This document shows, in pieces, positions 26,540-35,767 of a DNA stretch of 64,000 bases. The position numbers and the translations under genes were made by a program. This stretch comes from Sporolactobacillus putidus. Its GTDB lineage: Bacteria > Bacillota > Bacilli > Bacillales > Sporolactobacillaceae. Positions within the stretch are counted from its first letter, which is position 1. Each line of letters begins with the position of its first letter. Under the pieces are notes generated by a model that made no database searches, was not told where the DNA came from, and saw only the letters and a program-made list of their open reading frames with translations. The stretch is from positions 18,535-82,534 of the forward strand of contig NZ_BMOK01000014.1 in the NCBI RefSeq assembly GCF_014647035.1, given 5' to 3'.

Positions 26540-26630
26540 CATCGCTCTTTAGAAAAATATCGCCGCTCACGGCAAAATGTCGCTCTTTGTGAGAAAATAT
26601 CGCCGCTTACAGCAAAATATCACCATTCCT
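26540..26630 (+). repeat. Small cluster of the 20-bp TATCGC repeat family
   Basis: About four degenerate 20-bp units (TCGCTCTTTAGAAAAATA, TCGCCGCTCACGGCAAAATG, TCGCTCTTTGTGAGAAAATA, TCGCCGCTTACAGCAAAATA). They belong to the family of the large arrays at 37.9 kb and 63 kb, in the orientation of the first. It lies between the convergent ends of the surface-protein gene and the HesB-like gene. Confidence 0.8.
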
Positions 26631-26653
26631 ATTCACTTGCGAATCAGGATTTT

Positions 26654-26956
26654 TTAAAAATGGTTATGGTGCCCCATGGACGGGTTGACGATTTCAAACC
26701 CTTCTTCAGGAAAATAAAAAAACTGGATCCAGACTCCGTCCAGTAGCTCTTCACGGGTGTCTAAAAGGACGTCAATTCCTTTATCCGTATGAACAATCTC
26801 ATCATGCTCGGTCGGGGTTCCATAGGTAAGCGCATAATGGGCATGATCGCCATGATGTTCTGTCACGATGACACGTAGCATTTGTCCTTTTGCATCTTCA
26901 TTTTCCAGCATCTCTTTCATCACTTTGGCCGCATTTCGATTGATTTTACACTTCAT
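26654..26956 (-). CDS. HesB/IscA-like fold protein lacking the cluster-binding cysteines
   Basis: 100 residues. NRNAAKVMKEML, LRVIVTEHHGDHAHYALTYG, DKGIDVLLDTREELLDGVWIQFF and GFEIVNPS follow the HesB/IscA core. The C-terminal CGCG-type motif that binds Fe-S clusters is replaced by MGHHNHF, and the only cysteine is Cys3. Bacillus has similar cysteine-free HesB-like proteins of unknown role. The start at 26956 follows ACAGGAGAA; the frame is open to 27055 without a ribosome binding site. The histidines might bind metal. Confidence 0.75.
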   Translation of the reverse strand: MKCKINRNAAKVMKEMLENEDAKGQMLRVIVTEHHGDHAHYALTYGTPTEHDEIVHTDKGIDVLLDTREELLDGVWIQFFYFPEEGFEIVNPSMGHHNHF

Positions 26957-27223
26957 GATCGATTCTCCTGTTTGGGTTATGTTGATGTTTGTACCGATCC
27001 AGTATGACATATCTACCGGAAGAAGTCCCGTTTTCTGCTGAAACAAGATATCCATAATTGTTATAGATGATGGGCCTAAGACTCACTGTAAGCGTCGTAT
27101 AAATATCGTTCTGATTTCTCGGAGTGTGGACTAGTTGACACCTACGCTTTTTTATTTACTTGTAACAATTCAGGGTCAATAAACGTTTAAAGAAGTAAAT
27201 AGTAAAAGGAGTAGATTCTAATC

Positions 27224-28225
27224 ATGAATATCCTTATTTTAGGCGGAACTGTTTTTCTCGGGAGACATCTGGCAGAAATCGCCAAGGAAAAGGGGCATTG
27301 TGTTACGTTATTCAATCGTGGCAATCACTCGGGGATTTTGTCACATATTGAACAGCTGCATGGTGATCGTGACGGGAATTTAGAGGTGCTGAAAGATAGA
27401 AGATGGGATGCCGTTATTGACACGTCGGGTTACGTCCCAAGGATCGTCCGTAAATCTATTCACTTGCTTTCTCATTTAACAGATCACTACACTTTTGTTT
27501 CAAGTATCTCTGTATATAGTGATTTCAGTAAGCAAAACATTGATGAGCAGGCAGACGTTGGTAAATTGGCGGATGAAACGGTAGAAATAATAAATGGAGA
27601 AACATACGGCCCGCTAAAGGCACTTTGTGAATTAGTCGTTCAGGAAAAGATGCCAAACCGTACACTGATCGTACGGCCCGGTCTGATCGTTGGACCCTAT
27701 GATCCGACCGATCGTTTTACTTATTGGCCATGGCGGATGATGAAAGGGGGAACCATACTTGCGCCTGGCGATCCGAATGCACGTGTCCAATGGATCGATG
27801 TCAGGGACTTGGCCTCATGGATTCTGGATATGGTGGAAGCGAAGCAAACCGGTATCTATCATGCGACTGGTCCAAAAGAGCCGTTGACAATGAGTGCCTT
27901 TCTCGATTCCTGCGCCGAAGTCTTAAATACAGGAGTACAGTTTCAATGGGCAAAAGAAGAATTTTTGCTTGACCATGGAGTTGCCGGCTGGACTGAAATG
28001 CCGCTCTGGGTTCCTGTAAAAGAAAACATGAGCGGATTTCAAACAGTGGATAATCGAAAAGCCATCCAGGCTGGACTTTCGTTTCGCCCGATTCGAGAAA
28101 CAATTCGCGAAACAGCTGAATGGGTTCTCGAAAGATCCGCTGATTATGACTGGAAAGCGGGAATGAAATTAGAACGTGAACGGGAATTAATAGAGAAAAT
28201 CATAAATAAAGATCAAAAAGCCTAA
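27224..28225 (+). CDS. NAD-dependent epimerase/reductase (extended SDR)
   Basis: 333 residues. GGTVFLGRHL (7-16) is the nucleotide-binding glycine motif, VSSISVYSD and YGPLKALCE supply the Ser and the YxxxK pair, and VRPGLIVGPYDPTDRF follows. The C-terminal half binds a substrate, probably a nucleotide sugar or other carbonyl compound. The ATG follows AAAAGGAGT. The last four codons and the stop lie inside a 69-bp repeat that also occurs, in the antisense of the MFS gene, at 28896-28964. The C-terminus therefore appears to have been rebuilt by recombination. Confidence 0.85.
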   Translation: MNILILGGTVFLGRHLAEIAKEKGHCVTLFNRGNHSGILSHIEQLHGDRDGNLEVLKDRRWDAVIDTSGYVPRIVRKSIHLLSHLTDHYTFVSSISVYSDFSKQNIDEQADVGKLADETVEIINGETYGPLKALCELVVQEKMPNRTLIVRPGLIVGPYDPTDRFTYWPWRMMKGGTILAPGDPNARVQWIDVRDLASWILDMVEAKQTGIYHATGPKEPLTMSAFLDSCAEVLNTGVQFQWAKEEFLLDHGVAGWTEMPLWVPVKENMSGFQTVDNRKAIQAGLSFRPIRETIRETAEWVLERSADYDWKAGMKLERERELIEKIINKDQKA

Positions 28226-28280
28226 TGCTAAAATAAATACTTTAAACAGAAGGATTGATTGGTGGAGACTGACAATCCAT
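28212..28280 (+). repeat. 69-bp direct repeat A (second copy 28896-28964)
   Basis: The sequence from ATCAAAAAGCCTAATGC to AATCCAT matches 28896-28964 with a few mismatches. The second copy is the antisense of the C-terminal part of the MFS transporter gene, so the first is a displaced fragment of that gene fused to the end of the epimerase gene. Confidence 0.9.
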
Positions 28281-28298
28281 ATAAAAAGCCAATGATCA

Positions 28299-28381
28299 AA
28301 TTTACCTCAAATCTTCATACATGGGCGTTTTAAACCATAAAATGTGCTTTTCGAGAATTTAGAAAGTGAGGCGGCGTAATG
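28299..28381 (+). repeat. 83-bp direct repeat B (second copy 31325-31407)
   Basis: Identical at all but about one position to 31325-31407, which is the leader and start codon of the DUF523 gene. Here the ATG at 28379-28381 continues into unrelated DNA, so this copy is a displaced leader with no gene. Confidence 0.92.
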
Positions 28382-28468
28382 TTGGCCTGACAAACCGGTG
28401 GTGGGGATCTTTCTTCTTTCGGTGTCCATTGAAGCCGTTTAGCAGTCATCTCAACGGTCTGAAGCCCT

Positions 28469-28690
28469 TTATTGTGAAAAAACTTAACTGAAAAAGCGGG
28501 TTTCTATGTGTTCCCAGAAGCACACAGCCGGATAATCGTCAGTAAAGAGGAGAGAATCAACAGCAAACGGTTGAGAATCATCAGTAAATGGCAGAGAATC
28601 AACAGTAACGTTCAAAGAATCAATAGTAAACGGCTTGAAATCAATCAGAGCTCATCTTGAACTTTTTTGTCGGCGCTGACCGCTTTCAGT
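28469..28690 (+). repeat. 21-bp repeat module, copy 1
   Basis: A ~220-bp module. A flank (TTATTGTGAAAAAAC, ACTGAAAAAGC) is followed by five 21-bp units from 28531 with core AGAATCAWCAGTAAA, a degenerate sixth unit and a tail (GCTGACCGCTTT). It fills the gap between the convergent ends of the epimerase and MFS genes. No gene is supported from 28382 to 28831. Confidence 0.85.
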
Positions 28691-28831
28691 GGAACATACC
28701 GCCGCAGTTATTAACAGCGTATAACCGTAAGCTTTGGAAGTTATCCGGGCTTAACTAAGTCAATTCGAAAGTGCCCTATTCTATGATCGAATTAGAGAGG
28801 ATCTTTATCAACTTAAGCTTAGATGTAAACG

Positions 28832-30064
28832 TCAAAACTGTTTCACTCTGTTCACCGTCACAGGGATGAAATGTTCAAGCATAACAAGAAGGGGTATCAA
28901 AAGGCCTAATGCTAAAATAAATACCATAAACAGAAGGATCGATTGGTGGTGACTGAGAATCCATCCGGCCAGTACCGGGCCGATGATAGAACCCGCTTGC
29001 CATGTTGCATTGATCAGGCTGTTATACCAGGTTGTCAAAGGATAAGGAGCTATATCGTTGATTAATGCCGGCAGACACGAAAAGAGAAGCGTTTCACCGA
29101 TGGCTGTAACGCCTAAAGAAGAGATAAGACCAATAGAAGCCGCAGGGCGCTGAAGAAATCCGGATCCAAACATGATCAGACAACCGGTTAAATAGAACAG
29201 CACGGCAATGGCGATCGCCCGGGTTCTCAGCCTGTTGCGAATCATCTGAAGAACAAAAACCTGGCCGAGTACGATGACCAGACTGTTTACCAAAAATGCC
29301 CGGCCAATTAGTGAAACAGGTTGCCGGGCTTGGTCGGTGGTCCATAGGGGAAAGAGCGTCGTTGTCAGTCCGCTCATTATCACGGCCAAGATCAGATAGC
29401 TGAACGAGAGACCGATCATAGCTTTGTCTCTCAACAATGATTTTGTTTTAGATGTTTTAGATAAACCATTGGATGTCTTCTTAATAATTTCCTGCTGAGA
29501 ATCGGATGTCCACTTTTTGCAGAACAGAGCAAAAATGATGAATGTAGCCGCATCAAGAAAAAAGATATGCTGAAAAGATGCAAGAGAGCTTAGATCAATC
29601 AGGCGGCCGCTGACAGCAGCGCCAAGTCCGGAACCGAGATTTTGCAAGGCAAAAGCGGCTCCGAATATGCTGTTTCTTTGTGATTGAGGGACAGACTCCG
29701 CCAGAATAACAGAGAGAGCGTTCCATGATCCCGCGGCACCAGCTCCCGAAACGATAGACGCAAGAAAAGCGATTTCCAGGTTCTCAGCATAAGCAAAAAA
29801 AATTCGGCCGACTGCGCCGAGCAGGAGCATTGAAAGAAAGATACGCTTCGTATCAAAAAGTTCCGCAAGCCATCCAGATACAGGGACGGCAATCACTCCG
29901 GCCAATCCGGAAATACCGATTATCATTCCTGTCCATGAAAGCGGGATGCCCCGTAATTGATAAAGATAGGGAACAAGATAAGGCTCGGTCATGCCTGTGC
30001 CAAATAAAGAAAGCGTATACCCAAAAAGAATCCACCATACAATTCTTTTAAAATGCGGGATCAT
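28832..30064 (-). CDS. MFS transporter
   Basis: 410 residues, 12 transmembrane segments. The family loop motif GWLAELFDTKR lies between helices 2 and 3, and an alternating-access fold is expected. It is probably an exporter of small molecules. The start is ATG 30064, just upstream of the divergent WYL regulator gene. The 115-bp shared region suggests that the regulator controls this pump. A copy of about 70 bp of its 3' part is displaced at 28212-28280. The substrate is unknown. Confidence 0.85.
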   Translation of the reverse strand: MIPHFKRIVWWILFGYTLSLFGTGMTEPYLVPYLYQLRGIPLSWTGMIIGISGLAGVIAVPVSGWLAELFDTKRIFLSMLLLGAVGRIFFAYAENLEIAFLASIVSGAGAAGSWNALSVILAESVPQSQRNSIFGAAFALQNLGSGLGAAVSGRLIDLSSLASFQHIFFLDAATFIIFALFCKKWTSDSQQEIIKKTSNGLSKTSKTKSLLRDKAMIGLSFSYLILAVIMSGLTTTLFPLWTTDQARQPVSLIGRAFLVNSLVIVLGQVFVLQMIRNRLRTRAIAIAVLFYLTGCLIMFGSGFLQRPAASIGLISSLGVTAIGETLLFSCLPALINDIAPYPLTTWYNSLINATWQAGSIIGPVLAGWILSHHQSILLFMVFILALGLLIPLLVMLEHFIPVTVNRVKQF

Positions 30065-30179
30065 CTTCTATTTCCCTCTTTCACAGAATAGGTTCAGCCT
30101 CTATCTTAACGATGAATCATGACATCTGCTGTCATATATCCATGGTATACTTTAGAAAAATGAACCGAGATGAACGCAC

Positions 30180-31279
30180 TTGCGGGCAGACAGACTCTTA
30201 TCGATTCTTCTGATTTTGAAAGCAGAAGGGAGAACTTCTGCACGGACGCTGGCCAACCAGCTGGAGGTTTCTGAACGTACCATCTTCAGGGATATCGACG
30301 CCTTAAGCTTTTCCGGTTTTCCGATCTATGCCGTTCGCGGTTCACAGGGTGGTTTCGTTTTAAAAGAGGATTTCCGTATAGACCTTTCAAACCTGAAAAC
30401 TTCGGAAGTCAAAGAACTGTTGATTAACCGTTTTCCAGGACCGCTGACTGATTTAGGATTAGGATTTAATCAGATCTCCAATAAGTTAATCAGTTACCTT
30501 CCAAAGGCAAATCGGCAGCAAGCTGTTCAATTCAGTAAGCGGCTGTATCTTGATCCCGTTCAATGGTTCAGCAGACACGACTCTGTGCCCTGCCTTACTA
30601 TTATTTACGAAGCGATACAGTCCAATCAATTGATTCACATTGATTACCTAAAGGGAAACGGTGAATTTATTTCTAGGAGAGTGGAGCCATTAGGGCTTGT
30701 TGCTAAGACTGATTGCTGGTATTTGGTGGCGAAGCACTCAGGCATCCTGAGAGTCTACCGTGTCTCCAGGATCCGGAACGTAGAAGTTAAGAAAGAAACC
30801 TTTCTTTTCCCGCGGGATTTTGAATTGGCACATTTCTGGGTGTCATGGTGCCGGGAGTTTGAAAGCAGCCGTCCGGTTTTTCAGGTAATTCTCCTTATAG
30901 ATCCCGCTATTGTTCCAAGTCTAATCGTCGATTATGGCCCACAAATCCAGTTAACGGGTGCCGGCAAGAAAGCAAAGGTCCTTGCCCGATCTGGGCGTCA
31001 TGGTGCCGGGAGTTTGAAAGCAGCCGTCCGGTTTTTCAGGTAATTCTCCTTATAGATCCTGCTATTGTTCCAAGTCTAATCGTCGATTATGGCCCACAAA
31101 TCCAGTTAACGGGTACCGGCAAGAAAGCAAAGGTCCTTGCCCGAATTCAATTTGAAACAATGGAAGAAGCGCTTTGCAAGATTTTAGGTTTCGGATCTCA
31201 GGCAGAAGTCATTCAGCCCGCTGAACTTCGAGTAAAAATCTCTGAACATATTAAAAAGTTGTATAGACTATATAAATAA
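30180..31279 (+). pseudogene. HTH/WYL-domain regulator broken by a 155-bp tandem duplication
   Basis: The N-terminal HTH (LLSILLILKAEGRTSARTLANQLEVSERTIFRDI) and WYL domain (IHIDYLKGNGEFISRRVEPLGLV, WYLVAKH, YRVSRI) are normal. At 30990 the reading runs into a second copy of 30835-30989. As 155 is not a multiple of three, the frame shifts and stops at 31042. Without the duplication the protein would run to 31279 with about 317 residues, including IQFETMEEALCKIL. The start is a TTG at 30180. It is divergent from the MFS gene and its likely regulator. The truncated 287-residue product may keep DNA binding. Confidence 0.85.
30835..31144 (+). repeat. 155-bp tandem duplication in the WYL gene
   Basis: 30835-30989 and 30990-31144 differ at only about four positions. 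The duplication is recent and inactivating (frameshift). Confidence 0.95.
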
Positions 31280-31404
31280 ACATTCGATTTATTTAAATCA
31301 ACTGAATATAATAAGTTAATAGTTAATTTACCTCAAATCTTCATGCATGGGCGTTTTAAACCATAAAATGTGCTTTTCGAGAATTTAGAAAGTGAGGCGG
31401 CGTA

Positions 31405-31872
31405 ATGATCGTTGTGAGTTCCTGCTTGGCGGGACTAGCGGTAAGGTACAATGAATCGCATTGCTTGGACACTAGAATCAGACAGTTGATTGATGAAGGA
31501 AAAGCTATCTCGGTATGTCCGGAATTACTTGGAGGCTTTTCAACGCCAAGAGAACCCGCTGAAATGATCGGCGGTGATGGTATGGACGTCCTTGATGGAA
31601 CGGCCAGAGTAGTCACTAAATCTGGGGAAGATGTAACAGAAGGGTATGTAAAGGGGGCATATCTGACATTAAAGAAGGTGAAAGAACTTCATGCAACGGC
31701 AGTCGTACTCAAAGAATACAGCCCTTCATGCGGAAGTACCTGGATTTATAACGGAGAATTTAAAGGAAAGAAAATTAAAGGGAATGGCGTTACCGCTGCA
31801 TTGCTCGGAAGAAACGGAATTAAAGTGATCTCGGAAGAAAGACTGGCTGAAGGGCTCAATAAGCTCATTTAG
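31405..31872 (+). CDS. DUF523 family protein
   Basis: 155 residues of a widespread family of unknown function. It shows VSSCLAGLAVRYNE at the start, VCPELLGGFSTPREPAE near residues 40-55, and KEYSPSCGS near 100-108. The conserved cysteines (7, 41, 107) suggest thiol or metal chemistry. It starts at ATG 31405 after a weak AAAGTGAGG ribosome binding site. Its 83-bp leader is duplicated 3 kb upstream. A remnant transposase lies behind it. Confidence 0.87.
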   Translation: MIVVSSCLAGLAVRYNESHCLDTRIRQLIDEGKAISVCPELLGGFSTPREPAEMIGGDGMDVLDGTARVVTKSGEDVTEGYVKGAYLTLKKVKELHATAVVLKEYSPSCGSTWIYNGEFKGKKIKGNGVTAALLGRNGIKVISEERLAEGLNKLI

Positions 31873-31884
31873 CCAAATCAAAGT

Positions 31885-32101
31885 CCAAGTGGCGTACTAT
31901 GGACTTGAAGATCTGGCCAAAATGGCTGCCGTATCGGCGTTTCAACTTCTTACTCCATTATCCGTAGAGTCCGAATCCTTCCTGCCGATCTTCGTGGAAG
32001 GGGTGTATGCGTTTTTGCGTTCGGTCAGCGTCAGTAGCGCGTTGTCATCCCTTGTCTTTTTGCCCACAGCGGTATCAATCTTCCCCTCCCCGAATTCTTG
32101 A
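31885..32101 (-). mobile_element. IS30-family transposase remnant
   Basis: The minus strand reads EFGEGKIDTAVGKKTRDDN, then ALLTLTERKNAY, and after a damaged stretch YGSHFGQIFKSIV. These are consecutive segments of the IS30-type DDE catalytic domain. Frameshifts and a stop (TGA after GVRS) show it is dead. No terminal inverted repeats or complete ORF were found. Its 5' part overlaps the last codons of the dynamin gene. Confidence 0.75.
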
Positions 32102-35100
32102 CGCTTTTCCCTGTTCACCGATTAAATCCATTAAATTTTTACGAGCGTGGTTAAGAGAGCTGATTATCGGCTTTTGATCCTCATGAAGTATTTGGATATG
32201 GTTATCGGCAGCCTGATCAGCTTGTTTCTTAAACAGTCCAGTCAGCCTGATCGCTTCTTTGTAAAACAGCGGAAGATAATGAGATTTGCAGCAGTCCCCG
32301 TATTTTTCAGTGATGATCGTGATATGCGGATCCAGAAGTTCCTGAAGCTTATCTCTCATCAGCTTCTGGCCGTCTCTTTCGAAAAACTGTTTTGGATTTT
32401 TATAAAATTTAAAAACAGAGGTGAGCGAGGCGATGTCGATGTCTTTCAGGTGTGCTGAAAGAATCGGCTCGCTGAATTCCGGATCCCGTGCGGCGATTCC
32501 TGCGCTTCCGATCAACTCAGCACTTATTCGCTCACATTTTTCGTAAATCCCTGACCATTCTTTTTTCAACAATGCTTCGATTCGTAAAAAGGCGGCACGG
32601 CATTCCTGGTCGAGGTCAAAAGACAGAAAGTCAATGCAATTTTTCAATCCCTCAGAGAGAAAGGCTTTATTCGAACGGATTGGTTCGAAAAACTGTGGGA
32701 ATTCATCGATATATCTTTGGATGAGACGCTTTTTAATGTAAAAGAACCATTCGTCAATATGTTGATTGATCTCCGGTGTTCTCTGTTTGATGGGCATTTG
32801 TTCTAATGATTGGCCGACAGCATTCTTCATTCGCATCAGTTCATTCATTCGCTGCTCTTTTTTCGTGCCTTCCAGTTGCAAGTCATTCAGCCAATGAGTG
32901 ATCTGTTCGGCCGATTGCCGGATGACCTTCAATCCGGATTGTGCGACTTCCATCATCAGCTTTTGATCGGCAAAAGCATTCCAATCATCCAGAAATGCCA
33001 TCATTCCTGATGCCGCGTTTGCCTGTCGATCATTGCTTCCCTGTTCCTGCAAGGCCAGCTTGCTCGATACGCCGTATAGCTTCGGAAACCGGATGCCGAA
33101 TTTTTGCAGCTGTCCTTTCACATAGGCGATCACCTCTTTCTTTTCTTGATCGGTACGGGCAAGGTCGACGGCGTTGATGACAAAAAACATTTTATCCAAT
33201 GAAAAAGTTCCTTTCACTCGACCGAGCTGAATCAGAAATTCCCTGTCCGAACGCGAAAAAGCATGATTAAAGTAGGTGAGAAAGAGGATGGCATCAGCAT
33301 TTTTGATGTAATGGAAGGCAACCTCTGTGTGACGGGCGTGTATGGAGCTTGCTCCGGGCGTATCAACAAGAACATTGCCTTGTCTCGTAAATGGACAGTC
33401 ATAGTACATCGTGACACTTTCGATCAGACAGGCGATTTTTTCATTAGCCACCATTTGGCCGGATTCTGAAAGCGTCATCTCATAGGCGCCGCCCCATTCT
33501 TTTCTGAAGTGGTCGATTGCCTCTGCCATAGTAAAAAGCAGTGTGTTATGCGGGTGTCCAGCTTCTAAGTTAGAAAGAAGCGTTTTCAAATCGGTTAAAT
33601 GATCGATCCGGCTGTTAAAATGATCCAGTGATTGATTGATTTCATCAAGCAATGCCTGCTCACTCTTTATCCGCACAACAGCCGAGCCGTTCGGATGATC
33701 GGCCGTTGATTTTTTTATATGATTGATCACGGCGGTGGTCGGATTGGGTGAGACCGGCAAAATAGCTTCGCCGAGCAGTGCATTGGCAAACGACGATTTT
33801 CCGGCACTGAAAGCTCCGAATAAAGCGATGGTGAATGTTTTCTGTTTCAAACGCGCTGCAGATCGGACTAAATCATCTGCAGCATCTTGAAAACCGCCGA
33901 TTGGCCGCAAAATGGCTGCAGCCTGTGTCAGTTGCTGATACCAGCCGACTTCTGAAGATCCTTCCTGCCGGGTGTCCCATTCATTGTGGATATCGTCTTC
34001 ACGTTCCTCCCTTTGCCTGCCGTTTTTCGGCGTACCATATTTTTGCAGATAATCCTCAAGGGTCAGTACTCGATGATGGTCTTCTTTTTCCTCAATCTCT
34101 TTTGCAAAACATTGAATTGCTTCAGATTTATCGGCAGATGCCTGTTCATCGGCTAGGATGGCATCCAGCCGGCCGTGAGCGGATTGCCATTCGCCTTTTT
34201 TTAACAAGATCGCTTGCAGCGTGTGAAGTTTTTCTTCTTCTTCTGAGATCAGCTGTTTTAGGGAGGCGGCTTTCTCTTCACTGCGCTCGCGTATCAGAGT
34301 CTCCAGACCACGGAGGACAGCCATCGCTTTTTTCCTCATTTTTTGTTTTGTCAGATCGGAAACTTTATCCGCAAAATGGATGAGATAAGCGCTATTTGTT
34401 TCCACGCCGCCCGTGAGCGGGACGGCAATGAATTCCTGCAGATCGTCCTTGGACAGTCCGGAAAAGGAACCGATATCCGGTTCGCTGATCACATCCGTCT
34501 CCCTGCAAATCCAGATCAGCGTATCCTTGACCGCCCATTCTAATGTCTGTTCCTGTTTCTGATAGTTTTCAAGGAAAAGGTTCAGACGTTGCTCGCGCTC
34601 CTTTTCAATTTTCTTCCGAGTGGCAAATAAGCCCATTTTGAATTGACTATCGAGGGAGGCAAGATAAAATTGGGCGGCCTCGCGTACATCAAACGGCATC
34701 AAAATGGCCGAGTGAATCGTTCTTGAAAGAATTTCTTCTGCCTGAGTAAGCCACGACCGTTCTTGTTCAGCGAGGCGCGCGGCCTCAGATTGCAGAACTT
34801 CTATATCAGCTATTAATTTTTGCACAGTGCCTTCATCAGGAACGGTGTCAATATGTTTTTGTTTTAATAATTGGTCAAATTGAGTATCGAGAAAAAGCCG
34901 GTGTTGTTTCGTTAATGTTCGCAATTCCCGCAGCATCGTATCCTGTTCAGAGAAAGCCTTTATTCCGTTTTTCATTATCTCATTTAAAAACTCCAGAAAG
35001 GTGTTTAAATCGTTTCCCGGCAGATCTTCCTTGATAAGTGACAGGAAAAATACTTTTTCAGGATGGAGAGACCAATTATTTAAAGCGTTTTCAATAGAAT

Positions 35101-35767
35101 TCTTAAAAGAAGCCAATGTTCCTTCCTTTTTGTTATGTTTGTCGATCTGATTCACGATAAGATAAAAACGTTTGCCAAGCCGGTCTAATGTTTTCATAAA
35201 GTTGAAGTTAGTCTCTGACAGAACGTGATTATAATCGGTCACATAAAAAACGGCATCAACAAGATGGAGCGCCTCATGCGTTGCCATTCGGTGCCGTTCA
35301 TCAGTAGAATCGACCCCCGGTGTGTCCAGCCATTCAACGCCCTGTGGGAAGGCCTCATCAACTGTTATGTCAACGCTTTTAATAGAATCCGAATCTCTTA
35401 ACAGGTCGTGAAGCTTTTCCGTTGGATAGTGTTCGGGCAGCAAAACGGTTTCGCCGGCATAGGTTTCAAACCGGACGGATGGCACACCTGATCTGATCCG
35501 GACCAGGTTGCCGCTTGTCGGGATCGGACTGGATGGCAAAAGCTGATTTTGCAGAATTTTGTTTAACAGACTGGATTTTCCTGCCGAAAAATGGCCGCAA
35601 AAGGCCAGAGCTATATGTTGATCAATCACTGATTTTTTATACCGGTCCAGCAACTTGTCTGCGTTTTGAGTATCGCCGCATTTTTTGAACGATTGATACA
35701 GCAGTGCCGCCTTTATCATCCAGTGGGCAGCATTTTCCGTTTTCAGCTCTGCCAAGATGATCACCAT
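32075..35767 (-). CDS. dynA: Bacterial dynamin-like protein with two GTPase domains
   Basis: 1230 residues. The first G domain has FCGHFSAGKSSLLN near 57-70, DTPGVDST and NQIDK. The second, near residue 650, has GAFSAGKSSFANALL, DTPGASSI and NAVDL. Long coiled-coil middle/GED segments separate them. In Bacillus, DynA (about 1190 residues) fuses membranes, protects against phage and pore-forming agents and is cytosolic/membrane-bound. The start ATG 35767 follows AAGGAATAGG. The last eight residues (RIRGGED region) are encoded by DNA that reads as IS30 in another frame, so the native C-terminus may have been replaced. Confidence 0.92.
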   Translation of the reverse strand: MVIILAELKTENAAHWMIKAALLYQSFKKCGDTQNADKLLDRYKKSVIDQHIALAFCGHFSAGKSSLLNKILQNQLLPSSPIPTSGNLVRIRSGVPSVRFETYAGETVLLPEHYPTEKLHDLLRDSDSIKSVDITVDEAFPQGVEWLDTPGVDSTDERHRMATHEALHLVDAVFYVTDYNHVLSETNFNFMKTLDRLGKRFYLIVNQIDKHNKKEGTLASFKNSIENALNNWSLHPEKVFFLSLIKEDLPGNDLNTFLEFLNEIMKNGIKAFSEQDTMLRELRTLTKQHRLFLDTQFDQLLKQKHIDTVPDEGTVQKLIADIEVLQSEAARLAEQERSWLTQAEEILSRTIHSAILMPFDVREAAQFYLASLDSQFKMGLFATRKKIEKEREQRLNLFLENYQKQEQTLEWAVKDTLIWICRETDVISEPDIGSFSGLSKDDLQEFIAVPLTGGVETNSAYLIHFADKVSDLTKQKMRKKAMAVLRGLETLIRERSEEKAASLKQLISEEEEKLHTLQAILLKKGEWQSAHGRLDAILADEQASADKSEAIQCFAKEIEEKEDHHRVLTLEDYLQKYGTPKNGRQREEREDDIHNEWDTRQEGSSEVGWYQQLTQAAAILRPIGGFQDAADDLVRSAARLKQKTFTIALFGAFSAGKSSFANALLGEAILPVSPNPTTAVINHIKKSTADHPNGSAVVRIKSEQALLDEINQSLDHFNSRIDHLTDLKTLLSNLEAGHPHNTLLFTMAEAIDHFRKEWGGAYEMTLSESGQMVANEKIACLIESVTMYYDCPFTRQGNVLVDTPGASSIHARHTEVAFHYIKNADAILFLTYFNHAFSRSDREFLIQLGRVKGTFSLDKMFFVINAVDLARTDQEKKEVIAYVKGQLQKFGIRFPKLYGVSSKLALQEQGSNDRQANAASGMMAFLDDWNAFADQKLMMEVAQSGLKVIRQSAEQITHWLNDLQLEGTKKEQRMNELMRMKNAVGQSLEQMPIKQRTPEINQHIDEWFFYIKKRLIQRYIDEFPQFFEPIRSNKAFLSEGLKNCIDFLSFDLDQECRAAFLRIEALLKKEWSGIYEKCERISAELIGSAGIAARDPEFSEPILSAHLKDIDIASLTSVFKFYKNPKQFFERDGQKLMRDKLQELLDPHITIITEKYGDCCKSHYLPLFYKEAIRLTGLFKKQADQAADNHIQILHEDQKPIISSLNHARKNLMDLIGEQGKASRIRGGED

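Noticed and set aside
31889..32101. 70-residue plus-strand ORF
   Set aside because: It is antisense to an IS30 remnant that matches a known family; it has no ribosome binding site.
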